In this document: positions 1-9,843 of the stretch, one piece after another
Layout: each line of letters begins with the position of its first letter
Position numbering within the stretch: position 1 is the stretch's first letter
Assembly: GCF_004522215.1 (NCBI RefSeq)
Contig: NZ_SDLR01000003.1
Coordinates: forward strand, 434,001 to 498,000
Source of the DNA: Ammoniphilus sp. YIM 78166
GTDB taxonomy: Bacteria > Bacillota > Bacilli > Aneurinibacillales > RAOX-1
Length of the DNA stretch: 64,000 nucleotides
Reading direction: 5' to 3'
Made by a program: the position numbers and the translations under genes
The notes under the pieces: generated by a model
Databases searched by the model: none
Told to the model about the DNA's origin: nothing
What the model saw: the letters and a program-made list of their open reading frames with translations, nothing else

Positions 1-2
1 AA

Positions 3-833
3 GCCGGTAAGCATGTTTATGTGGAAAAGCCGCTTGCGGTCCATCGTGAAGATGGCCTGAAGATTCTTGAGTTGGCAAAATCAAAAGGACTATTAGTTGG
101 TTCTGCTCCCGACACTTTCCTTGGCGGAGGGATTCAGACGTGCCGCAAATTGGTCGATGACGGCTGGATTGGGGAGCCGATCGCGGCTACAGCCTTCATG
201 TTAAAACGAGGCCCTGAAGTTTTTCATCCGGAGCCTGACTTTTTCTATCAAGAAGGCGGCGGACCGATGTTTGATATGGGACCCTATTACTTGACGGCAC
301 TCGTTAATCTGATGGGGCCGATTCGCAGAGTAACGGGTTCGGCTCGCGCCACTTTTGATGAAAGAACGATCATGACGGGACGTCGAGCAGGTCAAAAGGT
401 TCCCGTTCATACCCCTACCCATATTGCGGGTGTGTTCGACTTCGCAAGCGGAGCCGTGGGTACGATTATTACGAGCTTTGACGTATGGGGTACTCAGCTT
501 CCGAGAATCGAGGTATATGGAACAGCAGGTACGCTGGTAGTTCCCGATCCGAACACTTTCGGAGGACCGATCTATATTCGCAGACAGGGAGAAACAGAGT
601 GGTCGCAGGTGCCGTTAACCCATGGTTTTTCGGAGAATAGCAGGGGAATCGGTGCCGCTGAAATGGCTTTTGCGATTCGAAATGGGGGTTCCCACAGGGT
701 AAATGGTGAACTGGCATACCATGTACTAGATGTCATGCATGCGTTCCTCGAGTCTTCCGATAAGGGGATCCATGTGGAAGTGTCAAGTTATTGCAAGCGG
801 CCAGAAGCTTTGCCCATGAATTTTTTGAAGTAG
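3..833 (+). CDS. Gfo/Idh/MocA family NAD(P)-dependent oxidoreductase, 5' end cut by the window
   Basis: The open frame runs through the window's left edge: upstream of the GTG at 21 it reads A-G-K-H-V-Y before V-E-K-P-L-A, the conserved nucleotide-domain EKP motif of Gfo/Idh/MocA dehydrogenases. The Rossmann N-terminus is therefore missing here. The C-terminal substrate domain is complete ([12 protein letters not shown], family-typical GTAGTL). These enzymes oxidise or reduce sugars and inositols with NAD(P). The next gene is a ThuA-like protein, a frequent partner in sugar-derivative catabolism, and both lie ahead of uronate genes. The substrate cannot be read from the sequence. Confidence 0.9.
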   Translation, partial: AGKHVYVEKPLAVHREDGLKILELAKSKGLLVGSAPDTFLGGGIQTCRKLVDDGWIGEPIAATAFMLKRGPEVFHPEPDFFYQEGGGPMFDMGPYYLTALVNLMGPIRRVTGSARATFDERTIMTGRRAGQKVPVHTPTHIAGVFDFASGAVGTIITSFDVWGTQLPRIEVYGTAGTLVVPDPNTFGGPIYIRRQGETEWSQVPLTHGFSENSRGIGAAEMAFAIRNGGSHRVNGELAYHVLDVMHAFLESSDKGIHVEVSSYCKRPEALPMNFLK

Positions 834-866
834 GACGAAAAAAAACATACAAGGAGGAATTATCAT

Positions 867-1592
867 ATGAAGAGTGCGTTAATCGTTTGGGGAGGCTGGG
901 AGGGCCATCAGCCCTCCCAAGTTGCGGAGATTTTTCGTTCGGTGCTAGAGAAAGAAGATTTTCAAGTGGAGGTGTCGGACACGCTCGAATCGTTTGCTGA
1001 CGGGGAGAAGGTAAAAACCTATGACCTCATTGTTCCGGTTTGGACCATGGGGCAAATCGAGAAGCAGTATGTCCGCAATGTCTCATTAGCTGTGCAGGGT
1101 GGGGTAGGCCTGGCCGGATGCCACGGTGGGATGTGCGATACCTTTCGCAACAATGTCGATTGGCAGTTTATGACCGGCGGCAATTGGGTAGCCCATCCTG
1201 GAAATGACGGCGTGGAATACATGGTTAATATCAAGCACAGCTCCAGCCCGCTGCTGGCAGGCATTGAGGATTTTGCAGTCAAAAGCGAACAGTATTATCT
1301 TCATGTTGACCCAGCGGTGGAAGTACTGGCCACGACCCGCTTCCCGATCGTTCCTGGACCGCATGCCACTAACTCTCCGGTGGATATGCCGGTCGTCTGG
1401 ACGAAGCGGTGGGGAGCAGGAAGGGTATTCTATTGTTCGCTCGGACATCAGGCCGATATCATAGAGATGCCTACAGTGAAGGAAATTATGCGCAGGGGAC
1501 TACTCTGGTCAGCGGAGGGTAAGGACCTAGCCGTTAAGACACCTGATCTGGCTGTATTCGAGAGATTTACTGGAATGGGAGATAGTAATTAG
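867..1592 (+). CDS. ThuA-like domain protein (trehalose-utilization family)
   Basis: A 241-residue protein with a class I amidotransferase-like fold pattern: the N-terminal strand SALIVWGGWEGH, then GGVGLAGCHGGMCD near residues 78-91 and a C-terminal GAGRVFYCSLGH, all typical of ThuA (PF06283). The start is fixed by AAGGAGGAATT just upstream of ATG. It follows the Gfo/Idh gene by 33 nt and is probably in the same transcript. ThuA proteins act in sugar (trehalose/sucrose ketone) catabolism, but the biochemical reaction is poorly defined, so only the family is claimed. Confidence 0.88.
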   Translation: MKSALIVWGGWEGHQPSQVAEIFRSVLEKEDFQVEVSDTLESFADGEKVKTYDLIVPVWTMGQIEKQYVRNVSLAVQGGVGLAGCHGGMCDTFRNNVDWQFMTGGNWVAHPGNDGVEYMVNIKHSSSPLLAGIEDFAVKSEQYYLHVDPAVEVLATTRFPIVPGPHATNSPVDMPVVWTKRWGAGRVFYCSLGHQADIIEMPTVKEIMRRGLLWSAEGKDLAVKTPDLAVFERFTGMGDSN

Positions 1593-1658
1593 AGCATTCC
1601 GGGTTGAAGAGGAGTCCATCTAATTGTATAATGGACCCAAAATTAGGAGGTGGGAAAT

Positions 1659-2165
1659 ATGGCACGAGTGGCTTTTTTATTAGCCCCTAACTTTGAAGAC
1701 TCAGAGATGAAAAATCCATATGACGCAATCAGAGAAGCTGGCCATGAAGCTACTGTGGTAGGTATTGAAGGCGGAGTTGAGATTAAGGGAAAGAAGGGAA
1801 CGGCTTACACGAGTGATGTATCCATCAGCGCGATTCATGCTAGTGATTTTGATGCCGTGATCATTCCCGGAGGATCCGCACCCGAGGCGATACGCGTCAA
1901 TGATCAAATGGTTCAATTCGTCAAGGACGCCCATGCCCAAGCAAAGCCGATTGCCGGCATCTGCCACGGTCCCCAGGTGATGATCAGCGCTGATATATTA
2001 AAAGGGAAAAAGTCTACCTGCTATATCGGTATCCGCGATGATGTCAAGCTGGCGGGAGCTGAATATGTGGATGAGGAAGTCGTGGTGGACGGAAATATCA
2101 TTACCTCACGGACCCCTAAAGATGAACCCGCTTTTATCCAGGCGATATTAAAGCAGTTATCCTAA
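1659..2165 (+). CDS. DJ-1/PfpI family protein (type 1 glutamine amidotransferase-like)
   Basis: A 168-residue DJ-1/PfpI protein: ARVAFLLAPNFEDSEM at the N-terminus with the conserved acidic residue, and the nucleophile elbow AGICHGPQ with Cys near residue 102 followed by His, as in PfpI/YraA glyoxalase-like stress proteins. AGGAGGTGGGAAAT precedes the ATG at 1659; an in-frame GTG at 1650 overlaps that ribosome site and is rejected as start. The gene has its own terminator at 2193-2220. Likely role is protein or carbonyl damage repair. Confidence 0.9.
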   Translation: MARVAFLLAPNFEDSEMKNPYDAIREAGHEATVVGIEGGVEIKGKKGTAYTSDVSISAIHASDFDAVIIPGGSAPEAIRVNDQMVQFVKDAHAQAKPIAGICHGPQVMISADILKGKKSTCYIGIRDDVKLAGAEYVDEEVVVDGNIITSRTPKDEPAFIQAILKQLS

Positions 2166-2192
2166 TACCTTAGGGATAGGTGGACACTGATT

Positions 2193-2220
2193 AAAGAGTA
2201 GGGGGAACCCTACTCTTTCT
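2193..2220 (+). terminator. Rho-independent terminator after the PfpI gene
   Basis: An 11-bp perfect stem (AAAGAGTAGGG / CCCTACTCTTT) with a GGAA loop directly after the stop codon region. It ends the Gfo/Idh-ThuA-PfpI transcript before the GntR gene. The following 227 nt to the GntR start hold no recognisable gene. Confidence 0.85.
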
Positions 2221-2393
2221 ACGTTATGTAGCCCGCGTTACACTATACAATCAACCTTATGCTACCAATGGAAGTAGATATTGGGCTGGTTATTGGCTGT
2301 GAGCAGGATTTACCCTTGCCCAAAATTTATCGTGTAAACCCATGGCTAGAATCAGGATATTCACGAAGTAATGCTGGGGCCGTCCTTTAACCA

Positions 2394-2415
2394 ACATACT
2401 TGTATGGTAGTATGT
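2394..2415. promoter_or_regulatory. candidate GntR operator upstream of the regulator gene
   Basis: ACATACT and AGTATGT form a perfect 7-bp inverted repeat with an 8-nt spacer, 33 nt before the GntR start; TAGTATGG is repeated a little further on. Palindromes of this size close to the start are typical for autoregulated GntR/FadR-family repressors. The link to this regulator is inference. Confidence 0.5.
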
Positions 2416-2447
2416 TAGTATGGTAATATACAATCAGGAGGTTTATC

Positions 2448-3137
2448 ATGGACATAAAATTAGATAAAAAAAATGTAACCGGACCCATTCGAGAATATGT
2501 CTACCAAACCTTAAAGACCTATATATTAAACCTCAAACTTGAACCAGGACGTGCGATATCCGAGAGCGAGATATCGGAATGGCTTGAGGTAAGCCGTACA
2601 CCTGTACGAGAAGCGTTCTTGAAGCTAGCGCAAGAAGAGCTTCTTGTAGTGTACCCGCAGAAGGGGACTTTCGTTTCTCTTATTGACCTCGACTTACTCG
2701 AAGAAGGCAGATTTCTAAGAGAGCATATGGAACGTGCCGTCGTAAGACTGGCTTGTAATGTAATGAACAGGGACACACTTCTTCAGCTCGAGACAAACCT
2801 CAAGTTGCAGGGGATTTCCGTTGAAATGAAGGATTATGTGCGCCTTTACGAACTTGATGAAGAATTTCATCGGCTCATTTTTCGGGGCTGCAATAAGGAG
2901 CGCATCTGGAATAGCATTCAGCAACTGAATGCTGATTTTAACCGGATTAGAATTCTGAGGCTCTCTGTTAATATGGATTGGGATCGCATCATCATTCATC
3001 ACACACATATTTTGGAAGCTATCAAGGGCAAGAACGAAGAGAGAGCAGAGAGAATCATGACAGAGCATCTTCATCTTGTTATTGATGACGCCAATGAGTT
3101 AAGCCAGAAGTATGCAGAATACTTTAAAAAGAAATAA
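2448..3137 (+). CDS. GntR family transcriptional regulator (FadR subfamily)
   Basis: A 229-residue protein. The N-terminal winged helix covers about residues 8-75, with the GntR signature PGRAISESEISEWLEVSRTPVREAF, and a C-terminal all-helical FCD domain binds the ligand, with acidic and histidine residues (ELDEEFHRLIF, HTHILEAI) typical of the metal/carboxylate pocket. AGGAGGTTTATC precedes the ATG. It lies directly upstream of mannonate dehydratase and fructuronate reductase, so it probably controls hexuronate genes, like UxuR/ExuR-type FadR regulators. A palindrome in its leader may be its operator. Confidence 0.9.
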   Translation: MDIKLDKKNVTGPIREYVYQTLKTYILNLKLEPGRAISESEISEWLEVSRTPVREAFLKLAQEELLVVYPQKGTFVSLIDLDLLEEGRFLREHMERAVVRLACNVMNRDTLLQLETNLKLQGISVEMKDYVRLYELDEEFHRLIFRGCNKERIWNSIQQLNADFNRIRILRLSVNMDWDRIIIHHTHILEAIKGKNEERAERIMTEHLHLVIDDANELSQKYAEYFKKK

Positions 3138-3159
3138 ACCAAAAGGAGAGTTTACGTTC

Positions 3160-4248
3160 ATGAGAATGACATTTCGTTGGTATGGAGAAGGCAATGATCG
3201 TATTCCTTTAAGTCATATTAAGCAGATTCCAGGTGTGGAAGGCATCGTATGGTCTCTACATGATCTTCCGGCTGGGGTAGAGTGGCCGATGGGTAGAATC
3301 CTAGAGGTAAAAGAGCAAGCGGACCAATACGGATTCAACATCGATGTGGTAGAAAGCGTGAATGTCCACGAGGATATCAAGCTCGGCTTGCCGACGCGGG
3401 ATGAGTATATTGAAAATTATAAGCGAACGATTGAAAAATTGGGCAAGGTCGGCGTCAAGGTGATTTGCTATAACTTCATGCCTATCTTCGATTGGACCCG
3501 TACCGAACTTTATAAGGAACTCGAGGACGGCTCTACCGCCCTATTCTTTGAGAAGTCGAAGGTAGACAACATGGATCCGATGGAATTGGTATCCAAGATT
3601 GCCGGGAACCCGGATTTCACGATGCCAGGCTGGGAGCCGGAAAGATTAAGCCGCCTCAGCGAGCTGTTTGAAGCATATAAAGGAGTTTCCGAAGAAGACC
3701 TATTTGCCAATCTACAGTATTTCCTAGAACAGATTATTCCGGTAGCGGAAGCTAACGACATCAAAATGGCCATTCATCCGGATGATCCGCCATGGTCGAT
3801 CTTTGGTTTGCCAAGAATTATTACGAACAAGGAAAATCTTCGACGTGTCCTAAGCCTGGTGGACAGCCCTTCTAATGGTTTGACCCTGTGCAGTGGTTCA
3901 CTTGGAGCCAATCCCAACAATAATGTACCGGATATGGTGCGCGAATTTGCGGATCGCATTCCTTTTGCCCACATCCGCAATGTCAGAATCTATGAAAATG
4001 GAGACTTTATTGAGACTTCCCATCGAACGCAGGACGGTTCCGTGGATATCTATGATGTCGTGAAGGCGTACCATGAAAATGGATTTACCGGCTATGCCCG
4101 ACCTGACCATGGTCGACATGTGTTTGATGAAGAGTGCAGGCCAGGATATGGATTGTATGACCGCGCCATGGGGATCATGTATCTCTGGGGAATTTGGGAT
4201 TCATTGGAGAGAGCCAAGCAGGAGGGTAAGAATGCTTCCAATTCATGA
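3160..4248 (+). CDS. uxuA: mannonate dehydratase UxuA
   Basis: A 362-residue protein that starts [25 protein letters not shown], the hallmark of UxuA, which dehydrates D-mannonate to 2-keto-3-deoxygluconate in hexuronate breakdown. AAAAGGAGAG lies 10 nt before the ATG at 3160; the earlier in-frame ATG at 3112 lies inside the GntR gene and has no ribosome site. Metal-ligand-type motifs [23 protein letters not shown] and RPDHGRH are present. The 3' end overlaps the next gene by 17 nt, which indicates translational coupling. Confidence 0.96.
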   Translation: MRMTFRWYGEGNDRIPLSHIKQIPGVEGIVWSLHDLPAGVEWPMGRILEVKEQADQYGFNIDVVESVNVHEDIKLGLPTRDEYIENYKRTIEKLGKVGVKVICYNFMPIFDWTRTELYKELEDGSTALFFEKSKVDNMDPMELVSKIAGNPDFTMPGWEPERLSRLSELFEAYKGVSEEDLFANLQYFLEQIIPVAEANDIKMAIHPDDPPWSIFGLPRIITNKENLRRVLSLVDSPSNGLTLCSGSLGANPNNNVPDMVREFADRIPFAHIRNVRIYENGDFIETSHRTQDGSVDIYDVVKAYHENGFTGYARPDHGRHVFDEECRPGYGLYDRAMGIMYLWGIWDSLERAKQEGKNASNS

Positions 4249-5080
4249 GAATCTTAAAGGGAAAGTAGCCGTTGTGACAGGCGGAGGAGGCGTTCTTTGT
4301 GGAGCTATGGCGGTTGAACTGGGCCGTCAAGGTGTCAAAGTTGCGATATTGAACCGTACAGCGGAAAAAGGGGAAAAAGTCGCCGAACAAATTCGCGCTG
4401 CTGGCGGAGAGGCGATTTCTCTTGGCTGTAATGTATTAGATGAAGTAAGCGTGAAAAATGCTGAAGAAGAAGTTTTTCGCGTATTTGGCCCATGTGATAT
4501 CTTAATTAATGGCGCAGGTGGAAACCACCCGCAGGGAATCACGACTAATGAGATCTTTAAGGCGGAAGATTTACTAAACCAAGAAATTACCACCTTTTTT
4601 GACCTCAGCCAAGAAGGATTCTCCCATGTATTCAATCTAAACATCCTAGGAACGCTCATCCCAACCCAAATTTTTCTCAAGAGAATGCTAGGAAAAAAGG
4701 GAGCTATTGTGATCAACATGTCGTCTATGAGTGCCCCATCTCCCATGACCAAGGTACCAGCGTACAGTGCTGCGAAGGCAGGAATCGATAATTTCACGCA
4801 ATGGCTGGCGGTACATATGGCCGAGGCGGGCATCCGGGTAAATGCTATCGCTCCTGGATTTTTCCTAACCGAACAAAACAGAAGATTGTTAAAAAATGAA
4901 GATGGTTCTTTGACCCCAAGGTCAGAGAAAATCATCGCGCATACCCCGATGCGGAGATTCGGCAGCCCGAAAGATTTGCTCGGAACCATGCTATGGCTCG
5001 TGGATGACAATATGTCCGGGTTCGTGACGGGAATTACGATTCCTGTAGATGGCGGATTCATGTCTTATTCAGGTGTATAA
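4232..5080 (+). CDS. uxuB: SDR-family D-mannonate oxidoreductase (fructuronate reductase, UxuB/YjmF type)
   Basis: A 282-residue short-chain dehydrogenase. Glycine-rich TGGGGVLCG near residue 18 binds NAD(P); the catalytic set is Ser (NMSSMSA), Tyr and Lys (YSAAKAG). The start at 4232 uses GGAGGG inside the end of uxuA; longer upstream frames would run through uxuA. Bacillus hexuronate operons use an SDR enzyme (UxuB/YjmF) to reduce fructuronate to mannonate, and this gene's opening [19 protein letters not shown] resembles those. It supplies the substrate for the UxuA step just upstream. Confidence 0.9.
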   Translation: MLPIHENLKGKVAVVTGGGGVLCGAMAVELGRQGVKVAILNRTAEKGEKVAEQIRAAGGEAISLGCNVLDEVSVKNAEEEVFRVFGPCDILINGAGGNHPQGITTNEIFKAEDLLNQEITTFFDLSQEGFSHVFNLNILGTLIPTQIFLKRMLGKKGAIVINMSSMSAPSPMTKVPAYSAAKAGIDNFTQWLAVHMAEAGIRVNAIAPGFFLTEQNRRLLKNEDGSLTPRSEKIIAHTPMRRFGSPKDLLGTMLWLVDDNMSGFVTGITIPVDGGFMSYSGV

Positions 5081-5095
5081 AAAATTCTAATAGAT

Positions 5096-5132
5096 AAAGC
5101 AGTCCAGCCCAAGTGCTGAACTGCTTTTTTGT
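5096..5132 (+). terminator. Rho-independent terminator after uxuAB
   Basis: AAAGCAGT pairs with ACTGCTTT and CAGC with GCTG, followed by a T-run. It separates the uronate block from the purine operon. Confidence 0.85.
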
Positions 5133-5243
5133 TTTCTGTCCTACTAAAGAGCCTTACAAGTTATACGAACCATTCCCAAGCATATATTAGATTACATAAT
5201 CAAAAATAGGAGAAATCTCGCTTGCATGAAGGGAGTGAGATCG

Positions 5244-5831
5244 TTGGAAGCGATCATCCTTGCTGCCGGCTATTCCAGCAGGGCCCAGGAGTACAAAATG
5301 ACCTTCAAGCTAGGGACCATGACCGTATTGGAGCATACGGTTTCGAAATTTGAGGGCCTATGTCATAAGGTGATCATTGTGAGTGGATTTCAGTCGGAAC
5401 GGATCCGACAAGCCGTGACAGAGATGCAGCAGTCGAACCCCTATAACATGGAAATCGTATGCGTGTTTAATCCTAGCTTTGACCAGGGAATGTTCAGTTC
5501 TGTTCAACGAGGGTGTCGAGAAGTGGGGGCCTCTTCGTTTTTTATTACACCTGGAGATTGTCCGTTTGTCAAAAAGCAAACCATACGAAATCTAGCAAGA
5601 GAAAAAGGAAAAGTCGTGATTCCGAGTTTTCAATGGAAAGGGGGACACCCCATTAAACTAGCTGGCGAGGTCAAAGATCGTATTCTGGAAGCACATACCA
5701 ACAGCAACTTGCGAGAAATTCTTCAAGGCTATGAAAAGAAATATTTGAATGTGGAGGATCTGGGCGTCCTAATGGATTTGGATACCCCTGAAGATTTACA
5801 AAAAGCCTTAGTCTATTATAACGAACCATAA
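5244..5831 (+). CDS. pucB: MobA-like nucleotidyltransferase, xanthine dehydrogenase cofactor protein (PucB type)
   Basis: About 195 residues of the NTP-transferase family with LAAGYSSR at the N-terminus (nucleotide loop) and GDCPFV around the metal-binding aspartate. MocA/PucB proteins add CMP to molybdopterin for xanthine dehydrogenase-type enzymes. The TTG at 5244 is preferred because GGGAGTGAG lies 8 nt upstream and the protein then begins with the canonical first strand; an ATG at 5226 is in frame but poorly spaced. It heads the purine operon, directly before the xanthine dehydrogenase genes. No XdhC/PucA-type partner is present. Confidence 0.85.
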   Translation: MEAIILAAGYSSRAQEYKMTFKLGTMTVLEHTVSKFEGLCHKVIIVSGFQSERIRQAVTEMQQSNPYNMEIVCVFNPSFDQGMFSSVQRGCREVGASSFFITPGDCPFVKKQTIRNLAREKGKVVIPSFQWKGGHPIKLAGEVKDRILEAHTNSNLREILQGYEKKYLNVEDLGVLMDLDTPEDLQKALVYYNEP

Positions 5832-5845
5832 GGGGTGCTGCCTTC

Positions 5846-8008
5846 ATGCAACCTAAGGATATAAGTATCTCGGTGAAGAAAAAAGATCACGATGGGAAAA
5901 TATCAGGCCAACTGCCTTACGTCAGCGACCTAAAAGTAGATTCGATGCTGTATGGGGTTTTGTATCGCTCCCCGGTTGCCTACGGCAAAGTCCAATCAAT
6001 CCAGCTGCCGCCTTTGCCTGAAGGATATACCAAAATTGGAGCGGAGCACATCCCTGGGGCTAATTTTGTCAAATTGCTACATAAGGATCAGCCGATATTT
6101 GCTAATGAGTGGGTCAACTATATTGGTGAACCGATCTTCATGCTTGTAGGCCCCAGGTTAGACGTCCTACATCAATTAATAGAGAACGTGCATGTCAAGA
6201 TAGATGAACATCCAGCCACCTATACCCTAGAACACGCAATCCAACAAAAGGATCACACCGGCGTGTTTGCCCAGCATGAATTTGGCGAAAGTCTGGACGT
6301 GATCCAAGCTATCGAACAAAAGGCTCATCAGATTATCGAAGAAGAGTACGAGACGGGATACCAGGAACATGTCTATTTGGAACCTCAAGGCATGCTAGGG
6401 ATTTACAAGGAGAATGAAATCCTGGTAGAAGGATCGATGCAGTGCCTTTATTATGTGAAAAACGCCTTGATCAGCGCCCTGGCTTGTGAGGATGATGAGG
6501 TCCGGGTGATCCAAAGTCCTACGGGCGGAGGATTTGGCGGGAAGGAAGATTTCCCTTCCATGATGGCGTGCCATGTAGCCATTGCGGCAAAAGTGGTAAA
6601 AAAACCGGTCATGCTCTTGTTTGAACGGGCGGAGGATATGGAAGTCACGACCAAGAGACATCCAGCGAAATTTAAATATCGGACGGCCATAGACAAACAA
6701 GGAAATATCCTTTGCATGAAGGTTGAAGTGTATCTGGACAGCGGGGCCAACGCGGGCTTAAGTCCTGTCGTCTTGCAGCGAGCATTATTAAATAGTGCAG
6801 GAGTTTATAACATTCCCCACTTTTATGCGAAAGGCTATGCGTTAAAAACCCATACCGTGCCGAATGGAGCTTTTCGAGGTTTTGGTGCGCCGCAGAGCTT
6901 TGCCGGAATTGAAAGTCATTTAGGACATTTAAGCCGATTGGTAAAGCGAGATCCCATAGAATACAAGCGCAGCTATTTAGTGAAGCAAGGCGACCCGACG
7001 ATCACCAACGGGAGATTTCGAGATCCCGTTTTGTTAGACGACATGATTGAAGATGTTATGCGAACCATGGACTACGCCAAGAAAAAGCAGGAGATTCATC
7101 ACTTCAACCAACAAAATAAGCGGTACAAAAAAGGGATGGGCGCTTCTTTTTTCTTACATGGCTGTGGATTCACCGGCAGCGGGGAGCGCGATCATATTAA
7201 AGCGACGGTCAAATTAGCTAAAACCGAGAAGGATCAAGTTCTGATCAAGATCTCCAATGCCGATATTGGTCAAGGAGTACTCACCACGCTGAGCAAAATT
7301 GTAGCTCAAGGGCTTGACCTGCGATACGAAAGCATTTCCTTTCCCTATCCCGATACGAAGGAGGTTCCGGATTCGGGTCCCACTGTCGCCTCGCGAACCA
7401 CGATGATAGTCGGTAAATTGCTGGAACGGGCCGCAAGCAAGCTGAAGGCGCAATGGCAATCCGGGGTGGCTCAAGAGGTGGAAGAACACTATGTTCATGA
7501 AGAAATGATCCCATGGGATGAGGAAAAATTCTCGGGAGATGCTTATCCCGCTTATTCATGGGGCATCAATTGGGTTGAGTTGGAAGTAGATACCTTAACG
7601 GGAAATGTTCGATTGGAAAAAGTGTACGGTAGCTTTGATATTGGAAAAGCGATTGACGAACGCATTGTCAAAGGTCAAATCGATGGCGGCATGGCCCAAG
7701 GTCTTGCTTACGGCTTCATGGAAAAGATGACAGCTAAGTTAGGCAAAATCCAACAACGAAGCATATCTGACTATGGACCTCCCACGGCGATGGATATGGT
7801 CCCTATTGAAAGCAAGCTCTATGATAATCCTTATGCAGGAGGACCATATGGCGCTAAAGGAGTCGGCGAGTTGCCCTTAACGGGAGGAGCACCCGCGGTG
7901 CAAGCCGCCATCGAGGATGCGTTAGAAATCCCTTTTTATCAGATCCCGATTACACCGGAAGTGATTATCGAAAGTCTGACGAGGAAGGCAGGGGAAGCCC
8001 TTGATTAA
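5846..8008 (+). CDS. pucD: xanthine dehydrogenase, molybdopterin-binding catalytic subunit
   Basis: A 720-residue molybdenum hydroxylase large subunit. Conserved cofactor motifs appear in order: GGGFGGKED (about 226-234), GAFRGFGAPQ (about 341-350) and GAKGVGELP near residue 670, whose glutamate is the catalytic base. It oxidises hypoxanthine/xanthine to urate. It sits 14 nt after pucB and overlaps the Fe-S subunit gene by 8 nt. The gene order (catalytic, Fe-S, FAD) differs from Bacillus subtilis pucCDE. Confidence 0.93.
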   Translation: MQPKDISISVKKKDHDGKISGQLPYVSDLKVDSMLYGVLYRSPVAYGKVQSIQLPPLPEGYTKIGAEHIPGANFVKLLHKDQPIFANEWVNYIGEPIFMLVGPRLDVLHQLIENVHVKIDEHPATYTLEHAIQQKDHTGVFAQHEFGESLDVIQAIEQKAHQIIEEEYETGYQEHVYLEPQGMLGIYKENEILVEGSMQCLYYVKNALISALACEDDEVRVIQSPTGGGFGGKEDFPSMMACHVAIAAKVVKKPVMLLFERAEDMEVTTKRHPAKFKYRTAIDKQGNILCMKVEVYLDSGANAGLSPVVLQRALLNSAGVYNIPHFYAKGYALKTHTVPNGAFRGFGAPQSFAGIESHLGHLSRLVKRDPIEYKRSYLVKQGDPTITNGRFRDPVLLDDMIEDVMRTMDYAKKKQEIHHFNQQNKRYKKGMGASFFLHGCGFTGSGERDHIKATVKLAKTEKDQVLIKISNADIGQGVLTTLSKIVAQGLDLRYESISFPYPDTKEVPDSGPTVASRTTMIVGKLLERAASKLKAQWQSGVAQEVEEHYVHEEMIPWDEEKFSGDAYPAYSWGINWVELEVDTLTGNVRLEKVYGSFDIGKAIDERIVKGQIDGGMAQGLAYGFMEKMTAKLGKIQQRSISDYGPPTAMDMVPIESKLYDNPYAGGPYGAKGVGELPLTGGAPAVQAAIEDALEIPFYQIPITPEVIIESLTRKAGEALD

Positions 8009-8468
8009 ATTTCATCTAAATGGAAAAGAAGTAGAAACCAAGGCCCCACCCACCGCACGGTTAATCGATGTATTACGAGAGGAATTTAATTTAATTGGAT
8101 CCAAGGAAGGTTGCGGCGATGGCGAGTGCGGAGCTTGCAGTGTCCATGTAAATACGCTGGTGCAAAATAGCTGTCTGATCCCCATCGGCGCCATCGAAGG
8201 ATCCGAGATTGTAACCATTGATGGATTTTGTAAGACGGAACAATTCCGAATCTTAAGTGATTGCTATTCACAAACCGGTGGCGTGCAATGCGGCTTTTGT
8301 ATCCCGGGAATGGTGATGGCCAGTGCCGCTTTATTATCTAAGAATCCTCATCCGACAGAAGAAGAGATTCGCGATGGGATCTCGGGAAATTTGTGTCGTT
8401 GCACAGGCTATAACATGATTGTGGACGCGATTGACTTAGCGGCAAAAAAGGGGGAAGGCCTATGGTAG
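8001..8468 (+). CDS. pucE: xanthine dehydrogenase, 2Fe-2S subunit
   Basis: 155 residues with both [2Fe-2S] sites: plant-type ferredoxin cysteines C38, C43, C46 and C58 (GCGDGECGAC...NSC) and the helical-domain CGFC...CRCTGY cluster. It passes electrons from molybdopterin to FAD. It begins at a TTG inside the end of the catalytic subunit gene, with GGGG just upstream, and its 3' end overlaps the FAD subunit gene by 7 nt. Both overlaps suggest coupled translation. Confidence 0.95.
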   Translation: MIKFHLNGKEVETKAPPTARLIDVLREEFNLIGSKEGCGDGECGACSVHVNTLVQNSCLIPIGAIEGSEIVTIDGFCKTEQFRILSDCYSQTGGVQCGFCIPGMVMASAALLSKNPHPTEEEIRDGISGNLCRCTGYNMIVDAIDLAAKKGEGLW

Positions 8469-9325
8469 TGCAACCCATCTCCTCCTATCGATTGGCGAGT
8501 TTGCAGGAAACCATGGCTCAACTCAGCAAGGAAGACTGTCACATCATGGCGGGCGGTACCGACCTCATGGTGCAGCATAAAAGTCCGATGGGGGCCCCTG
8601 CCCACTTTGATAAACCCCTCGTTTTTATTGACCACTTAACAGAGCTAAGGGGGATCTATCAACAAAACCAGGATCTTCATATAGGCGCCTGTAGTACCTA
8701 TTCCGAACTACTGGAGCACCCCCTCATACCGAACATCCTGAAAAAAGCCATCAGAGAAATTGCCGCGCCGGCGATTCGAAATCGAGGAACACTCGGCGGG
8801 AATATTTGCAACGCCTCCCCTGCCGGCGATACCTTGCCTTTGTTGTATCTCTACAATGCGAAAATCCGGTTAAGGTCCGCGAAGGGAGAGCGGGCAGCGG
8901 AGATTCATGATTTTATCCAAGGACCGCGAAGAGTGAATCGATTAAAGGATGAAATCGTCACGGAAATCCTGTTGCCAGACCTTCAGAAGGATCGGACTTC
9001 CTTAGTATTTGAGAAAGTGGCGAACCGCCGAGCCGATGCCATAGCGAAAGTTTCGTTTGCCGGTTCGATACAAGTAGACGAAGGCCAAATTCATGACGCC
9101 AGGTTTGCTTTCGGTGCCGTGGGACCTACGATCGTCCGTTCCAAGGAGTTGGAACAAAAATTAAGAGGAGAAGCTTTCCCTTTGAAGGGAAAGGTCATGG
9201 ACGCAATATTAGCCGACTACGATCGCCTGATTAAACCCATTGATGATCAGCGGTCTACGGCCCTGTATCGGAAAACGGTGGCCCTGAATTTATTGCGTTA
9301 TTTTCTGGAAACGAGGGGGATGTAA
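8462..9325 (+). CDS. pucC: xanthine dehydrogenase, FAD-binding subunit
   Basis: A 287-residue protein of the CO dehydrogenase flavoprotein family. The FAD-binding motif AGGTDLMVQ lies near residue 31, and IRNRGTLGGNICNASPAGDTLPLL near residue 105 is diagnostic. It transfers electrons to NAD. The ATG overlaps the end of the Fe-S subunit gene. All residues expected for a complete three-subunit enzyme are present across pucD, pucE and pucC. Confidence 0.95.
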   Translation: MVVQPISSYRLASLQETMAQLSKEDCHIMAGGTDLMVQHKSPMGAPAHFDKPLVFIDHLTELRGIYQQNQDLHIGACSTYSELLEHPLIPNILKKAIREIAAPAIRNRGTLGGNICNASPAGDTLPLLYLYNAKIRLRSAKGERAAEIHDFIQGPRRVNRLKDEIVTEILLPDLQKDRTSLVFEKVANRRADAIAKVSFAGSIQVDEGQIHDARFAFGAVGPTIVRSKELEQKLRGEAFPLKGKVMDAILADYDRLIKPIDDQRSTALYRKTVALNLLRYFLETRGM

Positions 9326-9329
9326 CAGA

Positions 9330-9830
9330 TTGATAGAATTAGGAATAGAGCAAGTCAATCAAATGAATAAAGAAGAGTTTGTGAGGAAAGTAGGGTGGGT
9401 GTTTGAGCACTCGCCCTGGATTGCGGAGAAAGCATGGGAAAGCCGACCTTTCCCCTCCCGAGAAGCTCTAATGCAAACGATGATTACCATTGTACAGCAG
9501 GCAGATGCATCCTCCCAGCTTCAGCTCCTCCGCGCCCACCCGGATCTTGGAACCCGATTGAAGTTGACAAGTGCCTCTCAAAAAGAGCAGGCGGGTGTAG
9601 GGTTAGATAAACTTTCGAAGGAGGAGTATGACGAATTATCTTCCCTCAACCAAAGGTATGTGGAAGCCTTTAGCTTTCCCTTTATTATGGCCGTCAAAGG
9701 GCAAAGCAAGGAATCCATTCTTTCCGCGATGAAGGAGCGGGTCCATCATACGTATGAGGAAGAATGTGCAAAGGCTTTGCAGGAGGTTTATAAAATTGCT
9801 ACGTTCCGGCTAAACGAGACCATACGCTAA
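9330..9830 (+). CDS. uraD: 2-oxo-4-hydroxy-4-carboxy-5-ureidoimidazoline (OHCU) decarboxylase
   Basis: 166 residues with the OHCU decarboxylase hallmarks: the catalytic His in RAHPDLG near residue 70 and the FPFIMAVKGQ segment. It makes (S)-allantoin from OHCU, the third step after uricase. A TTG at 9330 with GAGGGGG upstream is used; an ATG at 9363 is an alternative. In Bacillus subtilis this domain is fused to uricase in PucL; here the two are separate adjacent genes 13 nt apart. Confidence 0.93.
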   Translation: MIELGIEQVNQMNKEEFVRKVGWVFEHSPWIAEKAWESRPFPSREALMQTMITIVQQADASSQLQLLRAHPDLGTRLKLTSASQKEQAGVGLDKLSKEEYDELSSLNQRYVEAFSFPFIMAVKGQSKESILSAMKERVHHTYEEECAKALQEVYKIATFRLNETIR

Positions 9831-9843
9831 AGGAGGGCAGACG

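Noticed and set aside
2268..2393. 41-residue ORF (MEVDIGLVIGCEQDLPLP...)
   Set aside because: No ribosome site before the ATG and no recognised family; it precedes the GntR operator and is treated as intergenic.
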